64,000 nucleotides of DNA from Xanthobacteraceae bacterium (GCA_004297465.1 SCUB01000010.1:124001-188000), one strand, 5' to 3'. Positions 44,175 through 52,177 are shown, numbered from the stretch's first letter. Notes: generated from the sequence alone by a model not told the origin. Numbers and translations are program-made.

Positions 44175-44576
44175 TCACTTGGTCAAGGTTGATCGGACCA
44201 GGGCTGCGATCGAAGCTGGGTCGGTATCGCCAACCGAACGTGCCGTCTCGGTCTTGCCCCGGAATGCAATCAGGGTGCTTTGACTTCGCGCGCCGAATTC
44301 GCGAACGGTTGGTTTCTGGCTGTCGAAATCGACCGAGAGGATAACAAGGTCGCTGTTGCTTGGCTGCTCTGCTAGCGAGTCGATGATCGGCTCTTGCGCC
44401 TTGCAGGTCGGACACCACGTCGCCGAGATGTCGACAAGGATGCGCGCGCCACGTTGCTGCGCCGCCTGAAAACTCGCTTGGTCGAAAGCCTTGCGCTCCA
44501 CGGCCCCAGCGCCCGTCGCCATCCCCGGAGCCAGCGAAAGGGCGAGTGCGAACATGAGGAACCGACGTCTTTGCAT
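44175..44576 (-). CDS. Periplasmic thioredoxin-like protein
   Basis: The 133-residue product has a twin-Arg-containing signal segment (MQRRRFLMFALALSLAPG), then a thioredoxin fold with active site DISATWCPTCKAQEP, and LSVDFDSQKPTVREFGARSQSTLIAF including the cis-Pro region in modified form. It is exported, so it is the likely periplasmic partner of CcdA. GGGAG precedes tandem ATGs; the second (44576) gives a spacing of 6. It follows nrsF by 87 bases on the same strand. Confidence 0.88.
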   Translation of the reverse strand: MQRRRFLMFALALSLAPGMATGAGAVERKAFDQASFQAAQQRGARILVDISATWCPTCKAQEPIIDSLAEQPSNSDLVILSVDFDSQKPTVREFGARSQSTLIAFRGKTETARSVGDTDPASIAALVRSTLTK

Positions 44577-44663
44577 CATGATCTCCCGAGTTAGAGCGAG
44601 TGATGGATTTGGCGCAGGCGGGGCCCTTGTGGGATTTGCGCCCCGCATTTTCGTGGGCCTCAT

Positions 44664-45335
44664 CTAATCCTGGGCGCAGAACTCCCGCGGCGCGACCCAA
44701 CGGAACATGCCTCGGCCGAAGATGGCCGCCAGGCCGACGAACAGCACGGTCGTTCCAACATTCCACATCAGGATCATCACCGTGGCGTCGGTGGCGTGAA
44801 ACAGCGAGAGTGCCGTCGCCGTGACCGCGGCAATGGAAAGGCTGCCCGTCAAGGCTACCGCGGTTGGGCGGAGCGGAGCCGCATAGCGAAGCATCACCAG
44901 CATGGCGAGCGACAATGGCAGGCTCGTGAGCACCAGCGTCGCGAAGCAACGCGCCGTTTCTCCAGGGCTTACCCCGCTGGGACCGATGGCGATCCAATCG
45001 ACCAGACACTGGTAGCCGACGTTGGACAGCCATACGATCAGCGCCGGCACAGGCAGAAGCAGCCACAGCCGCGAGCGGTCCGGCAGACTGAGGAGAAAGG
45101 CCGCGATGGCCGCCAGCACGCCGGTCAGCAGCGCCCCGGCCAGGCTGACGTCGAATCCGGGATCCCGCAAGCGCTGAACGAGATCTGGACGAATACCCTG
45201 GTTGACGGCCTGCAGCGTCAGGATGACCGCCGCCAGCAGCAGCCAGCAAGCTGCCCGAATAACCGGGGGGCGCAGCCGCCGAACCGGGGTCGCGTTCGCG
45301 GCAAGTGAAGCAATGAGATCTGGTGTCTTGATCAC
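44664..45335 (-). CDS. nrsF: NrsF (DUF1109) membrane anti-sigma factor
   Basis: The 223-residue protein has about six membrane helices and matches DUF1109/NrsF: MIKTPDLIASLAANATPVRRLRPP, then helices including YQCLVDWIAIGPSGVSPGETARCF with two cysteines (in YQC and ARC) that could sense metal or redox stress. In Caulobacter NrsF holds SigF inactive at the membrane until stress. Its start overlaps the sigma-factor stop by four bases (ATGA). Confidence 0.9.
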   Translation of the reverse strand: MIKTPDLIASLAANATPVRRLRPPVIRAACWLLLAAVILTLQAVNQGIRPDLVQRLRDPGFDVSLAGALLTGVLAAIAAFLLSLPDRSRLWLLLPVPALIVWLSNVGYQCLVDWIAIGPSGVSPGETARCFATLVLTSLPLSLAMLVMLRYAAPLRPTAVALTGSLSIAAVTATALSLFHATDATVMILMWNVGTTVLFVGLAAIFGRGMFRWVAPREFCAQD

Positions 45336-45961
45336 GGCTCGCTCCGATCGAGCAATATCTTCCGAAGCCTCTTCACGGCCCGGTGGGTGTTGACCTTGAG
45401 GGACGTGATCGACATTCCGCTTGCTATCGCGGCCTGCTTCAACGACATCCCCTCGAGCTTGAGCAGCCGGATGGCCTGTCGCTGCCTTGGAGGAAGATCG
45501 TTGATCGCTCCCTCCAGTTCACGATGTTCAGGACTCTCTTGTTGGTTCGTTTCAGGCTCCGAAAAGGTTTCATGGTCGGCGGTCAGAGGTGTCTCCCGGT
45601 CCCTGGCGCGCCCTTGACGGCGCAGCCGATCGATGAAGCGCCGGCTGGCGATCGCGACCAGCCAGGGCGCGAACGGCCGCGCCGGATCGTAAGTCCTGCG
45701 GATGGAATGGATGGTCAGAAGAACATCCTGGACGGCGTCCTCGACATCGCTTGGATCGCGATGCCGCCGCGCCGCCAGGGAGCGCAGATAGGGCGTGATC
45801 TCCTCCAGGAGTCGACGATAGGCCAGCCCGTCACCGTCCTGGGCGCGCGCCATGAGGATCGACCAGTCCACATCGCGAACCACCGGCTTCCCATGGTCGG
45901 CGGATGCGTCCTTTCCGACAAGCTTCAGCGTCGGGATACGGCCGCGCGGCTCCTCAGCCAT
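45332..45961 (-). CDS. sigF: ECF sigma factor, SigF type
   Basis: The 209-residue ECF sigma has region 2 (LEEITPYLRSLAARRHRDPSDVEDAVQDVLLTIHSIRRTY) and region 4 (LPPRQRQAIRLLKLEGMSLKQAAIASGMSITSLKVNTHRAVKRL). Its coupling to a DUF1109 anti-sigma marks it as the SigF/NrsF type known in Caulobacter to respond to oxidative and metal stress. It lies 26 bases after bufD, so the buf genes and sigF probably share one transcript and sigF amplifies itself. Confidence 0.92.
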   Translation of the reverse strand: MAEEPRGRIPTLKLVGKDASADHGKPVVRDVDWSILMARAQDGDGLAYRRLLEEITPYLRSLAARRHRDPSDVEDAVQDVLLTIHSIRRTYDPARPFAPWLVAIASRRFIDRLRRQGRARDRETPLTADHETFSEPETNQQESPEHRELEGAINDLPPRQRQAIRLLKLEGMSLKQAAIASGMSITSLKVNTHRAVKRLRKILLDRSEP

Positions 45962-45987
45962 TTAACGACACCCTCCAAAGCCAGGCA

Positions 45988-46497
45988 TCATGCTTCTCGT
46001 ATACGAGATTGACGGAATCGATAGATCAAATGATCGAGCGACAGCGCGCCGGGTCCGAGTGCGATGATGGCGATCGCCAAGGCCGCCCACGGCAGGTGAA
46101 AGTTGGCCCAGCCTTCCGGCACCACGAGTTGAATGACCCCGGTCATGACCAGGAGCCCGAGTGCGCTGAAGCGGGTTGCCAGCCCGACGATGAGCAGGAT
46201 GGGGAGCACGATCTCGGCGACGCCATCAAGGAAGGCTAACGCGGTCGGCATCGGGAAATCGAAGGCCCGGCCGAAAATGTGCAACTTGAATTCGTCCTCG
46301 AAAAGGAACTCGGCGGCCGGCGACAGCGACAGGAAACCATCCCACTTGGTCAGCCCGGACTTGAAGAAGGGCACGGCCAGCGCAACGCGGAGAACCGGCG
46401 GCGCCACGACAGAGGCGATCCGGCCAAGCCACGCGACAATATCTTCCACGGCGTGTTCGATGCCGGTGGCGTTCATCTGCATTTTCATCGCGGTCAT
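45988..46497 (-). CDS. bufD: DoxX family membrane protein of the bufferin operon
   Basis: The 169-residue protein has about four membrane helices and the DoxX pattern: LRVALAVPFFKSGLTKWDGF, LFEDEFKLHIFG, and FLDGVAEIVLPILLIVGLATR. DoxX proteins accompany bufferin operons, possibly as quinone- or thiol-linked membrane partners; the role is not settled. Its ATG overlaps the bufC stop (ATGA), with GAGG five bases upstream. Confidence 0.9.
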   Translation of the reverse strand: MTAMKMQMNATGIEHAVEDIVAWLGRIASVVAPPVLRVALAVPFFKSGLTKWDGFLSLSPAAEFLFEDEFKLHIFGRAFDFPMPTALAFLDGVAEIVLPILLIVGLATRFSALGLLVMTGVIQLVVPEGWANFHLPWAALAIAIIALGPGALSLDHLIYRFRQSRIREA

Positions 46498-47300
46498 GCT
46501 TGCCTCGCCGAGTTCTTGGGTTTCCTGCCATCAGTGAAGCTGTATCCGATCACAGCCCCGCTTTGCATGAGGTCGGAGAGATTGGCAGCGAGATCGAACC
46601 GGGGATTGGCCGTCAGGGCTGCTTGCAACGCGGCGAGGATCGAGCCTTCGTTGGCCAACTCCTGCACGAATTCGAGGCTGCCCGCGGGCAGCGAACGAAC
46701 TTCAACATCCGCCATCGGCCGGACGATGAGCACGTCCTCGCCGCCGGCGGCGAGGTCCACCGGCGCGGGGGCTCCATCGCCGACATTCATCTGCCAGATC
46801 GTGAGCGCGGGAAACCGCGACCGGACGAAACGCACCGAAGGGTGAAACTTGAGCCGGATCACGGGAAGCTGCTCGGGGTCGATCGCCGCGAAGGCGCCGA
46901 GTTCGAGTGGCGCGGCCTCGGGCGCGTGGTAGGCCTCGGTCCAGGCGCGCTCGATCCGCGCAACATCGGCCAGATAAGGCAGGGTCGCGGCGGGCTCGAA
47001 GTTCTCGATGAAATCGGGGAATCCGGTTCCATAGTCGAGCATGATCGGCGAGTGCGGCGGGTCGGTCGCGACGTACACGCGTGCCATGGCGCGGAAGAAA
47101 TCCGTTCCCACCAGGCGCTGCACCGCCGGAAAGGCGTCCTTCAGAGTTTCCGTGAGACCGGCCACGACATTGTTCCTGTACACGGAGAAGCGTTTCAGGC
47201 TCAGCTCGCCGTCGGGGCCGACAAGGCCAGGCGGCATCGGCAACTCGGGATCGAGCAGCGCAGCGGCAAAATCGCGCTGCCGTTCAGCCAGCCGTGGCAT
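46494..47300 (-). CDS. bufC: BufC-like DUF2063 RiPP-modification partner
   Basis: The 268-residue protein has the DUF2063 N-terminus (LAERQRDFAAALLDPELPMP; FSVYRNNVVAGLTETLKDAFPAVQRLVG; ARVYVATDPPHSPIMLDYG) and a C-terminal domain. DUF2063 proteins are obligate partners of DUF692 oxidases and help present the precursor peptide. The start at 47300 (MPRLAERQ) overlaps the bufB end by 17 bases. Confidence 0.93.
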   Translation of the reverse strand: MPRLAERQRDFAAALLDPELPMPPGLVGPDGELSLKRFSVYRNNVVAGLTETLKDAFPAVQRLVGTDFFRAMARVYVATDPPHSPIMLDYGTGFPDFIENFEPAATLPYLADVARIERAWTEAYHAPEAAPLELGAFAAIDPEQLPVIRLKFHPSVRFVRSRFPALTIWQMNVGDGAPAPVDLAAGGEDVLIVRPMADVEVRSLPAGSLEFVQELANEGSILAALQAALTANPRFDLAANLSDLMQSGAVIGYSFTDGRKPKNSARQA

Positions 47301-48165
47301 GACGCATGGTCTCCGATTGCGTGGCGAGCATGATGGCCTCGGCGCGCTCCGCTTCCGCTTTGAGCGTTGGCCAAGCGGGGACATCGGCGTCCCATTCGAT
47401 CAATGTGGGGACCGGACCGATCAGTTTCACGGTATGCGCGAACAGATCCCAGACGATCTCATCGACCGGGCGATTGTGCGTATCGATCAGAAGCGGCCGC
47501 TCCTTGTCGTCGGCCTCCCTGGTATGGCCCGCCAGGTGGATCTCCTGGACGTGGGAGAGCGGATAGGCCTCGACATAGGCGACGGGATCCCATTGCTGAT
47601 TGGTCGATGCGACATAGACATTGTTGACGTCGAGCAGCAGGCCGCAACCCGTGCGCCGCACCACCTCGGCGATGAAGTCGGTTTCCGAAAAGGTGCTTTC
47701 GGCGAACGCGATATAGGTCGATGGATTTTCCAGCAGCATTTGCCGGCGGAGGGATTCCTGGATCTGGTCGATATGGCTGGAGACACGCCCGAGCGTCTCG
47801 GCCGTATACGGCACCGGCAGCAGATCGTTGAAAAAGCCGGCATCATGCGATGACCAGGCGAGATGTTCTGAGAACAGGCCGGGCGCGTAACGAGCGATCA
47901 GGTCCTTGAGGCGCTCAAGATGCTCCCTGTCGAGCGGCCGGTCGGCGCCGATCGACAAACCGACGCCATGGAGCGACAGCGGATAATGCTCGCGAATGGC
48001 TGCGAGATAACGGTGCGGCGGGCCGCCCGCGCCCATGTAGTTTTCCGCATGGACCTCGAAGAAGCCGATGTCGGGCCGCGTCTGGATGACCGTGTGGTAA
48101 TGCATCGCCTTCAGGCCGACGCCACCGCGCGGCGGAACGGAACTCGCGGCTGAAGAAAACGGCAT
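47284..48165 (-). CDS. bufB: BufB-like DUF692 multinuclear non-haem iron oxidase (MNIO)
   Basis: The 293-residue TIM-barrel enzyme belongs to DUF692, now known as MNIOs, which oxidise cysteines of precursor peptides to oxazolone/thioamide or thiooxazole-type groups using two or three irons. Candidate ligands are visible: H39 and E41-N42 (FFEVHAEN), H66 (LHGVGLS), E100-H101 (SEHLAW), E146-N147, D179-N181 (LLLDVNN), H210/H214 (IHLAGH), D228/H230 (IDTHNRP) and E257 (LIEWD). GGAGG precedes the ATG. It is second in the bufA-bufB-bufC-bufD run. Confidence 0.95.
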   Translation of the reverse strand: MPFSSAASSVPPRGGVGLKAMHYHTVIQTRPDIGFFEVHAENYMGAGGPPHRYLAAIREHYPLSLHGVGLSIGADRPLDREHLERLKDLIARYAPGLFSEHLAWSSHDAGFFNDLLPVPYTAETLGRVSSHIDQIQESLRRQMLLENPSTYIAFAESTFSETDFIAEVVRRTGCGLLLDVNNVYVASTNQQWDPVAYVEAYPLSHVQEIHLAGHTREADDKERPLLIDTHNRPVDEIVWDLFAHTVKLIGPVPTLIEWDADVPAWPTLKAEAERAEAIMLATQSETMRHATAG

Positions 48166-48194
48166 AATAACCTCCGGCGGATGCGGGCGAAGCC

Positions 48195-48217
48195 GGCGGG
48201 CGGCACAGCCGCCCGCC
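48195..48217 (-). terminator. Attenuator-like hairpin between bufA and bufB
   Basis: A perfect 10-bp GC stem (GGCGGGCGGC/GCCGCCCGCC) with an ACA loop lies in the 66-base gap between bufA and bufB and lacks a T-run. It probably attenuates transcription or protects the 3' end of bufA mRNA, giving more precursor than enzyme. Directionality is inferred from the genes. Confidence 0.65.
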
Positions 48218-48231
48218 CGAACAAACCGCGA

Positions 48232-48579
48232 TCAAGCCTTCTTGGCGGTCAAGCTTCCGGGCCCCTTCGGCGTCTGCATCGTCGTGCAGGTTCCTTTGGG
48301 TTCAAGCTTGAACGCATTGCCCTGGTAGTCGATCGTGCTGGTGCCGGCGCAGGTCGTGCCCGCTCCAGCGTAGCAGTCGTTCTGGCCTTTGAGCGCCACG
48401 CCGAAGCACTTCTCCATCTTGCCCTCGCTCAGCACCTTCATCGTCTTGGCCTGATTTTCCTTCATCATCTTTTCCATGTCGCCCTTGTTCATCTGGGCGC
48501 CGGCCGAGGTGGCAGCGAACGACCCAACGGCTGCGGTGAAGGCGCCGACGATCAGTGCGGATAGTATGCGATTGGACAT
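48232..48579 (-). CDS. bufA: Bufferin-type RiPP precursor (DUF2282)
   Basis: The 115-residue precursor has an N-terminal Sec signal ([24 protein letters not shown]), a Met/Lys/Glu-rich leader portion, and a core with four cysteines at 58, 69, 77 and 98 ([36 protein letters not shown]). This is the DUF2282/bufferin pattern: MNIO-modified cysteines yield a secreted copper-binding peptide that protects against copper. CGGAGGAACGGAA precedes the ATG. A SigF-type promoter is about 88 bases upstream. Confidence 0.94.
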   Translation of the reverse strand: MSNRILSALIVGAFTAAVGSFAATSAGAQMNKGDMEKMMKENQAKTMKVLSEGKMEKCFGVALKGQNDCYAGAGTTCAGTSTIDYQGNAFKLEPKGTCTTMQTPKGPGSLTAKKA

Positions 48580-48666
48580 TTCCGTTCCTCCGATTGCGGG
48601 TTGGCTGTGCGACCGTACGCGCGTACGCATTCGTCCGTGCGGGCCGAGAGGCTCGCTGACTGACAG

Positions 48667-48691
48667 TTCGCCTGGCAAACCGAAAGGTTAC
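48667..48691 (-). promoter_or_regulatory. SigF-type promoter of the buf operon
   Basis: On the minus strand GTAACC (48691-48686) is followed after 15 bases by CGAA (48670-48667). The Caulobacter SigF motif recalled from the literature is GTAACC-N16-CGAA, so this matches both hexamer and tetramer with a spacer one base shorter. Confidence 0.7.
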
Positions 48692-48748
48692 CCACGAGCG
48701 GCGGCTCCCCCCGAATGCCGGTGAATGCAGACCTAATTAACAGGGCTG

Positions 48749-49087
48749 ATGACCGAGAAATTCCGTGCTGCTGGCGTGACGCTGACCGAGCTGCGCCTGC
48801 TGGCGACCATCGGCAAGCACCAGCCCCTGGCCGTCAACGAAGCGAGCAGCCTGACCGGCATCGACAAGGCCTGGGTCAGCCGCTCGCTGACCACGCTGGC
48901 CGCATCCCTCCGACAGCCGGGTCGTCCGCTGGCGCTGACCCCTCAGGGCAAGACCAAGGTGCAGCGCATCATTCCGCTGGCGGTGGAGCGGAACGAGCGT
49001 CTTCTCGCCGGCAAGAGGAACCGAGCAATCTTCGACAAGACCCTCGACGAACCGCAGGGCCAGATCGGCAAACTCAACGAACCCTGA
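48749..49087 (+). pseudogene. Decayed partial copy of the MarR gene
   Basis: From about 48773 the DNA is nearly identical to the 39.66-40.13 kb marR gene (GVTLTELRLLATIGKHQP through GKLNEP and beyond the stop, TGACAGGCGGAG). It lacks the first ~40 codons and a 26-base stretch encoding the wing (TLVKRKLVV...). A further single-base deletion about 25 bases later restores the frame, and six more bases are gone near AGERN. The out-of-frame part reads AASLRQPGRP. The open frame persists but the wing is destroyed, so DNA binding is unlikely. Confidence 0.85.
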
Positions 49088-49235
49088 CAGGCGGAGCGCC
49101 ATCGCGGCGCGTTGCTGACGGGTTGGCTCATAGGCCCTGCGGTGTAAGGCCTATGGCGATCCAGCCGATTTGTTTTGATGGCGCCAAAGCGCGTCTGCCC
49201 GGGGTCGCTAACCGCGCCCCCGGATGACAGAAGCC

Positions 49236-50303
49236 TCAACCCAGCCGCAGCCCAAGCATTCCCGCAACAGTGGCGGTTGCAAACAGAGCGCTGCCGATCA
49301 TGATCGATATCGCCAGCCTGTTGACGATCGCAACTCGCCAGCCATGAGCGAGAAGGACTACCCGCAACCCGCATGCAAGGTGTGAAAGCGTCACCACCAG
49401 CGCGAACCAATAATATGGGACCTGTCGGGAATTCGACAGGCTTCCCAAAATACCTACCTTGAAACTAGTCGCAAAGGTCCAATTTGTGTCCACGCCGAAT
49501 TCCCAGCGGGCGACAATAAAAATGACGATCATATGGGCAAGAAGGAACGCCATGAGGCCAACACCCGTGGCGACCTGAAGCGTGCGGAAGGAATCGCCGG
49601 GTGCAAATTGACGAATTGAGGCGAGCCGTGCGCCGCTGACCATTTGAAAAAGGAATAATCCAACGAGAGTCACCTCGACAACTCCGGCCCGATACCAAAT
49701 CCGCAACGATTCCATCAAATCAATATGAACCGGGGCGCCGAGAAGGCCGATAAAATTATTCCCAAGGTGAACGACAAGAAACACTATGAGGATGATGGCC
49801 GCTGAAGTCCCATGCGCAAATTGGAGCTTGCGGGTCCACGCCGGTTGACGCTTTGTCTGGGGTTGCCTCCCTATTGCAGCGGCGGCGACTAACAATGCCC
49901 AAATCAGAACCCAAAGATACCGATCATCGATCGAGGACCGGAATCCGGCAAAGACGACCCGTTCCAGGGTGAACAGCGCCGGCGCGGCAAAGGCCAAGTA
50001 GGTGATCCAGCGCATTCCCGCAAACTGATCATGCCGTTCGACAGGTCTAAGCAACATCAAATAGCTGATGAGGGACGGAACCGCGGTAAGGATAATGGAA
50101 ATTGTCGCAGCTATTAAAGGAACGATTTTCTCGCGCGAATCGACCTCTCGCATAATGGAAATAGAATTGTAAAAGCACCAGACGGACCACGGATAGCACA
50201 GCGCCATGAGCGGCGGGAGAACCGATGCAATTCTTGCAGAAATGAGGGTTCCCGTTTGATACGATTCAGTTTGGCCTTCAATGAGGTCTGCGATATCTGT
50301 CAT
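49236..50303 (-). CDS. Multi-pass membrane protein of unknown function, histidine-containing helices
   Basis: The 355-residue protein has about eight to nine hydrophobic helices. Two carry His in positions suggestive of haem ligation (FAHGTSAAIILIVFLVVHLGNN and FLLAHMIVIFIVA), with another in ALVVTLSHLACGLR. The pattern recalls succinate dehydrogenase or b-type cytochrome subunits, but I do not recognise a family and this is a guess. GAGGGGGAGGGACGA precedes the ATG. It is divergent from a MarR gene and probably regulated by it. The base composition is a little lower in GC than the neighbours, hinting at transfer. Confidence 0.72.
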   Translation of the reverse strand: MTDIADLIEGQTESYQTGTLISARIASVLPPLMALCYPWSVWCFYNSISIMREVDSREKIVPLIAATISIILTAVPSLISYLMLLRPVERHDQFAGMRWITYLAFAAPALFTLERVVFAGFRSSIDDRYLWVLIWALLVAAAAIGRQPQTKRQPAWTRKLQFAHGTSAAIILIVFLVVHLGNNFIGLLGAPVHIDLMESLRIWYRAGVVEVTLVGLFLFQMVSGARLASIRQFAPGDSFRTLQVATGVGLMAFLLAHMIVIFIVARWEFGVDTNWTFATSFKVGILGSLSNSRQVPYYWFALVVTLSHLACGLRVVLLAHGWRVAIVNRLAISIMIGSALFATATVAGMLGLRLG

Positions 50304-50339
50304 TCGTCCCTCCCCCTCTAATATAAGAACACGAACAAC

Positions 50340-50357
50340 ATATCATAGCTCTGATAT
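50340..50357. promoter_or_regulatory. Palindromic operator between the membrane protein and MarR genes
   Basis: ATATCA-N6-TGATAT directly abuts the MarR start codon at 50359. A site overlapping the start region fits autorepression by the MarR protein. Confidence 0.55.
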
Positions 50358-50358
50358 T

Positions 50359-50856
50359 ATGTGCAAGACCGTTCCACCATCCCAGTTACCCGAGCCCGGG
50401 GAGGGCAAGCGCGGAGAAGAGGGCCATATCGGCTATCTTCTCCGGCAAGCCGCGGGCGCTCACCGCCTGCGAATGGAGAGAGCGCTGGCTGACCTTGACG
50501 TCACGCCACCGCAGTTCTCGGTGCTGACCATGCTGGCCGCATATCCCGGCTATTCGAATGCCGATCTGGCGCGGTTAGCGCTACTAACGCCGCAAACCGT
50601 CAGCGTGATCGTCTTGAACCTGGAGCGCAGGGGCGCGGTGGTGCGGCGATCTCATGAAGTGCATGGTCGCATCCAGCACCTTGAGCTCAGTAAGAGTGGC
50701 CACGCGCTGCTTGTAAAATGCCGGTCTCGCGTCCATGCCATCGAACACGATCTTGCGGCTGATCTTGCTCCCTCCGAATTGAAGGCAATCAGACGCTGGT
50801 TGGTCCACGTTGCGACCGGCGCGGCGACCACGGACACACGGCGCAACCGGACTTGA
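50359..50856 (+). CDS. MarR family transcriptional regulator (second)
   Basis: The 165-residue MarR protein has helix-turn-helix LARLALLTPQTVSVIVLNLERRGAVVRRSHE, a winged region and flanking dimerisation helices (GYLLRQAAGAHRLRMERAL). No ribosome site is seen before the ATG at 50359; the message may be leaderless or start further in. The divergent membrane protein is its likely target. Unrelated in sequence to the 39.7 kb MarR. Confidence 0.88.
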   Translation: MCKTVPPSQLPEPGEGKRGEEGHIGYLLRQAAGAHRLRMERALADLDVTPPQFSVLTMLAAYPGYSNADLARLALLTPQTVSVIVLNLERRGAVVRRSHEVHGRIQHLELSKSGHALLVKCRSRVHAIEHDLAADLAPSELKAIRRWLVHVATGAATTDTRRNRT

Positions 50857-50880
50857 ATATCCCGCCATGGGCGCCATCGC

Positions 50881-51525
50881 TCATGCCGACGGATTGGCCC
50901 GCGGCGAAGATGCGATCCAGTTGGCCAGCGGGCCCTCCAGCCTCTCGATCGGCTGATAGCCATTGGTGAGCAGGGCAAAGCCGCGATCGTCGCGAACCAG
51001 AACCGTGGGAAATCCATTCACGCCCATCGAGCGCGACCAGTGAAAATCCGCGGCGGTTTCTGCGCGGGTTTCGGGGTCTTCATAGGCGGCGAGAAACGCA
51101 TCGTGGTCGATGCCGATCTCCGCCGCCGGAATGGCGAACGAATTGGGATCGTGCGGATCACGATTGTGCGTATAAAATCCGGCCTGAATGAGTGGCATGT
51201 AGACCCATTCGGCGCCGGGCTTCAGCCGCCGCACGGTGACCAGTGCGCGGCAGGCCTTTTCCGTGTCGTAAATCCAGGGGCCGCGATCGAGAATATCGAG
51301 AGAGAATTCTTGCCCCGTGCGCTGGCCAATCTCCATCCAGTGAGCGCGCAGAAAGCGGCGGTATTCGCCTTCGACGACATAATCGTTGCCCGGATGCAGA
51401 CCGCCCATTTTCAGGGTCATGGTCATTTCATGCTTGTGCCGTGCATAGAGCCCCTGAACGACCGGCGCGAAGCCGAAGCACCAGGAACACATGGGATCGC
51501 CGATATAAATCAATTCCGGTTTCAT
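50881..51525 (-). CDS. DsbA family protein, FrnE-like
   Basis: The 214-residue thioredoxin-fold protein has the redox pair C13-S-W-C16 in YIGDPMCSWCFGFAP and the DsbA helical insert, ending with FHWSRSMGVNGFPTVLV (cis-Pro). No signal peptide is seen, so it is cytoplasmic, as for FrnE-type oxidoreductases. GAGGAG lies six bases before the ATG at 51525. It is the last gene before tRNA-Phe on the minus strand. Confidence 0.9.
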   Translation of the reverse strand: MKPELIYIGDPMCSWCFGFAPVVQGLYARHKHEMTMTLKMGGLHPGNDYVVEGEYRRFLRAHWMEIGQRTGQEFSLDILDRGPWIYDTEKACRALVTVRRLKPGAEWVYMPLIQAGFYTHNRDPHDPNSFAIPAAEIGIDHDAFLAAYEDPETRAETAADFHWSRSMGVNGFPTVLVRDDRGFALLTNGYQPIERLEGPLANWIASSPRANPSA

Positions 51526-51658
51526 GCGGCGCTCCTCTCGCAACTCTGCTGAACGGACAAGCCCATACCCGACACCCCGGCGATACCCAAGCCGAAAAGT
51601 TGTTGTGGCTCGCGCAGGTGCGACGAGTGATAGCTATCTGATTTTTCTATTAAAAAAA

Positions 51659-51734
51659 TGGTGCCCAGGGGCGGGATCGAACCACCGACACTGCGATTTT
51701 CAGTCGCATGCTCTACCAACTGAGCTACCTGGGC
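51659..51734 (-). tRNA. tRNA-Phe (GAA)
   Basis: The minus strand folds as a 76-base cloverleaf including the encoded CCA: acceptor GCCCAGG/CCTGGGC, D arm GCTC...GAGC, anticodon stem GCGAC with loop containing GAA, and T arm with GTTCGATCC. A T-run follows the 3' end. Confidence 0.96.
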
Positions 51735-51976
51735 GCCGCGCTCCGGGCGGAGCCGGAACGAAGGAAGAGCGCCGGTTTATAGTGAGGGCGGGCGGCGATG
51801 TCCAGCCGGGCGCGCGCTGTCCCCCAACCGGGTTGGTTTGCCGTTTTTTCCGAACGGGAAGCCCCGCTCTGCCCCCGTTTCCCGGCTTTCGCATGGATGC
51901 CGGCGGCCTTCCTGCCCTGCCGGCTTCGGACACCCGGGCCCGTGGTCCGGCCCGTTTCCCACCCGGCCGCCCAGTC

Positions 51977-52177
51977 TCATCCGTCCTTGTCCGGCGGACC
52001 GGCGGGACCATCGGAATCGGAATCGGCATCGCCGTCATCGCCGGGAATGGTGTAGACGCCCGTCAGCCAGCGGTTGAGGTCGACCTTGCGGCAGCGGTCG
52101 GAGCAGAACGGCCGCCATTCGGCCACCGTCGGCTTGCCGCAGATCGGGCATTTTGCCTTATCCGCCTTATCCGCCAT
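51977..52177 (-). CDS. yacG: DNA gyrase inhibitor YacG
   Basis: The 66-residue zinc protein has CPICGKP and [15 protein letters not shown], giving four Cys zinc ligands, then a flexible acidic Gly/Asp tail. YacG binds GyrB and inhibits DNA gyrase in other bacteria. It overlaps the end of maf by 11 bases. Confidence 0.93.
   Translation of the reverse strand: MADKADKAKCPICGKPTVAEWRPFCSDRCRKVDLNRWLTGVYTIPGDDGDADSDSDGPAGPPDKDG

Noticed and set aside
42865-45249. A single 794-codon minus-strand frame through ccdA, trx and the AhpC/TSA gene
   Set aside because: Only its last 182 residues are a real protein. The upstream part is the wrong frame of ccdA, trx and nrsF.
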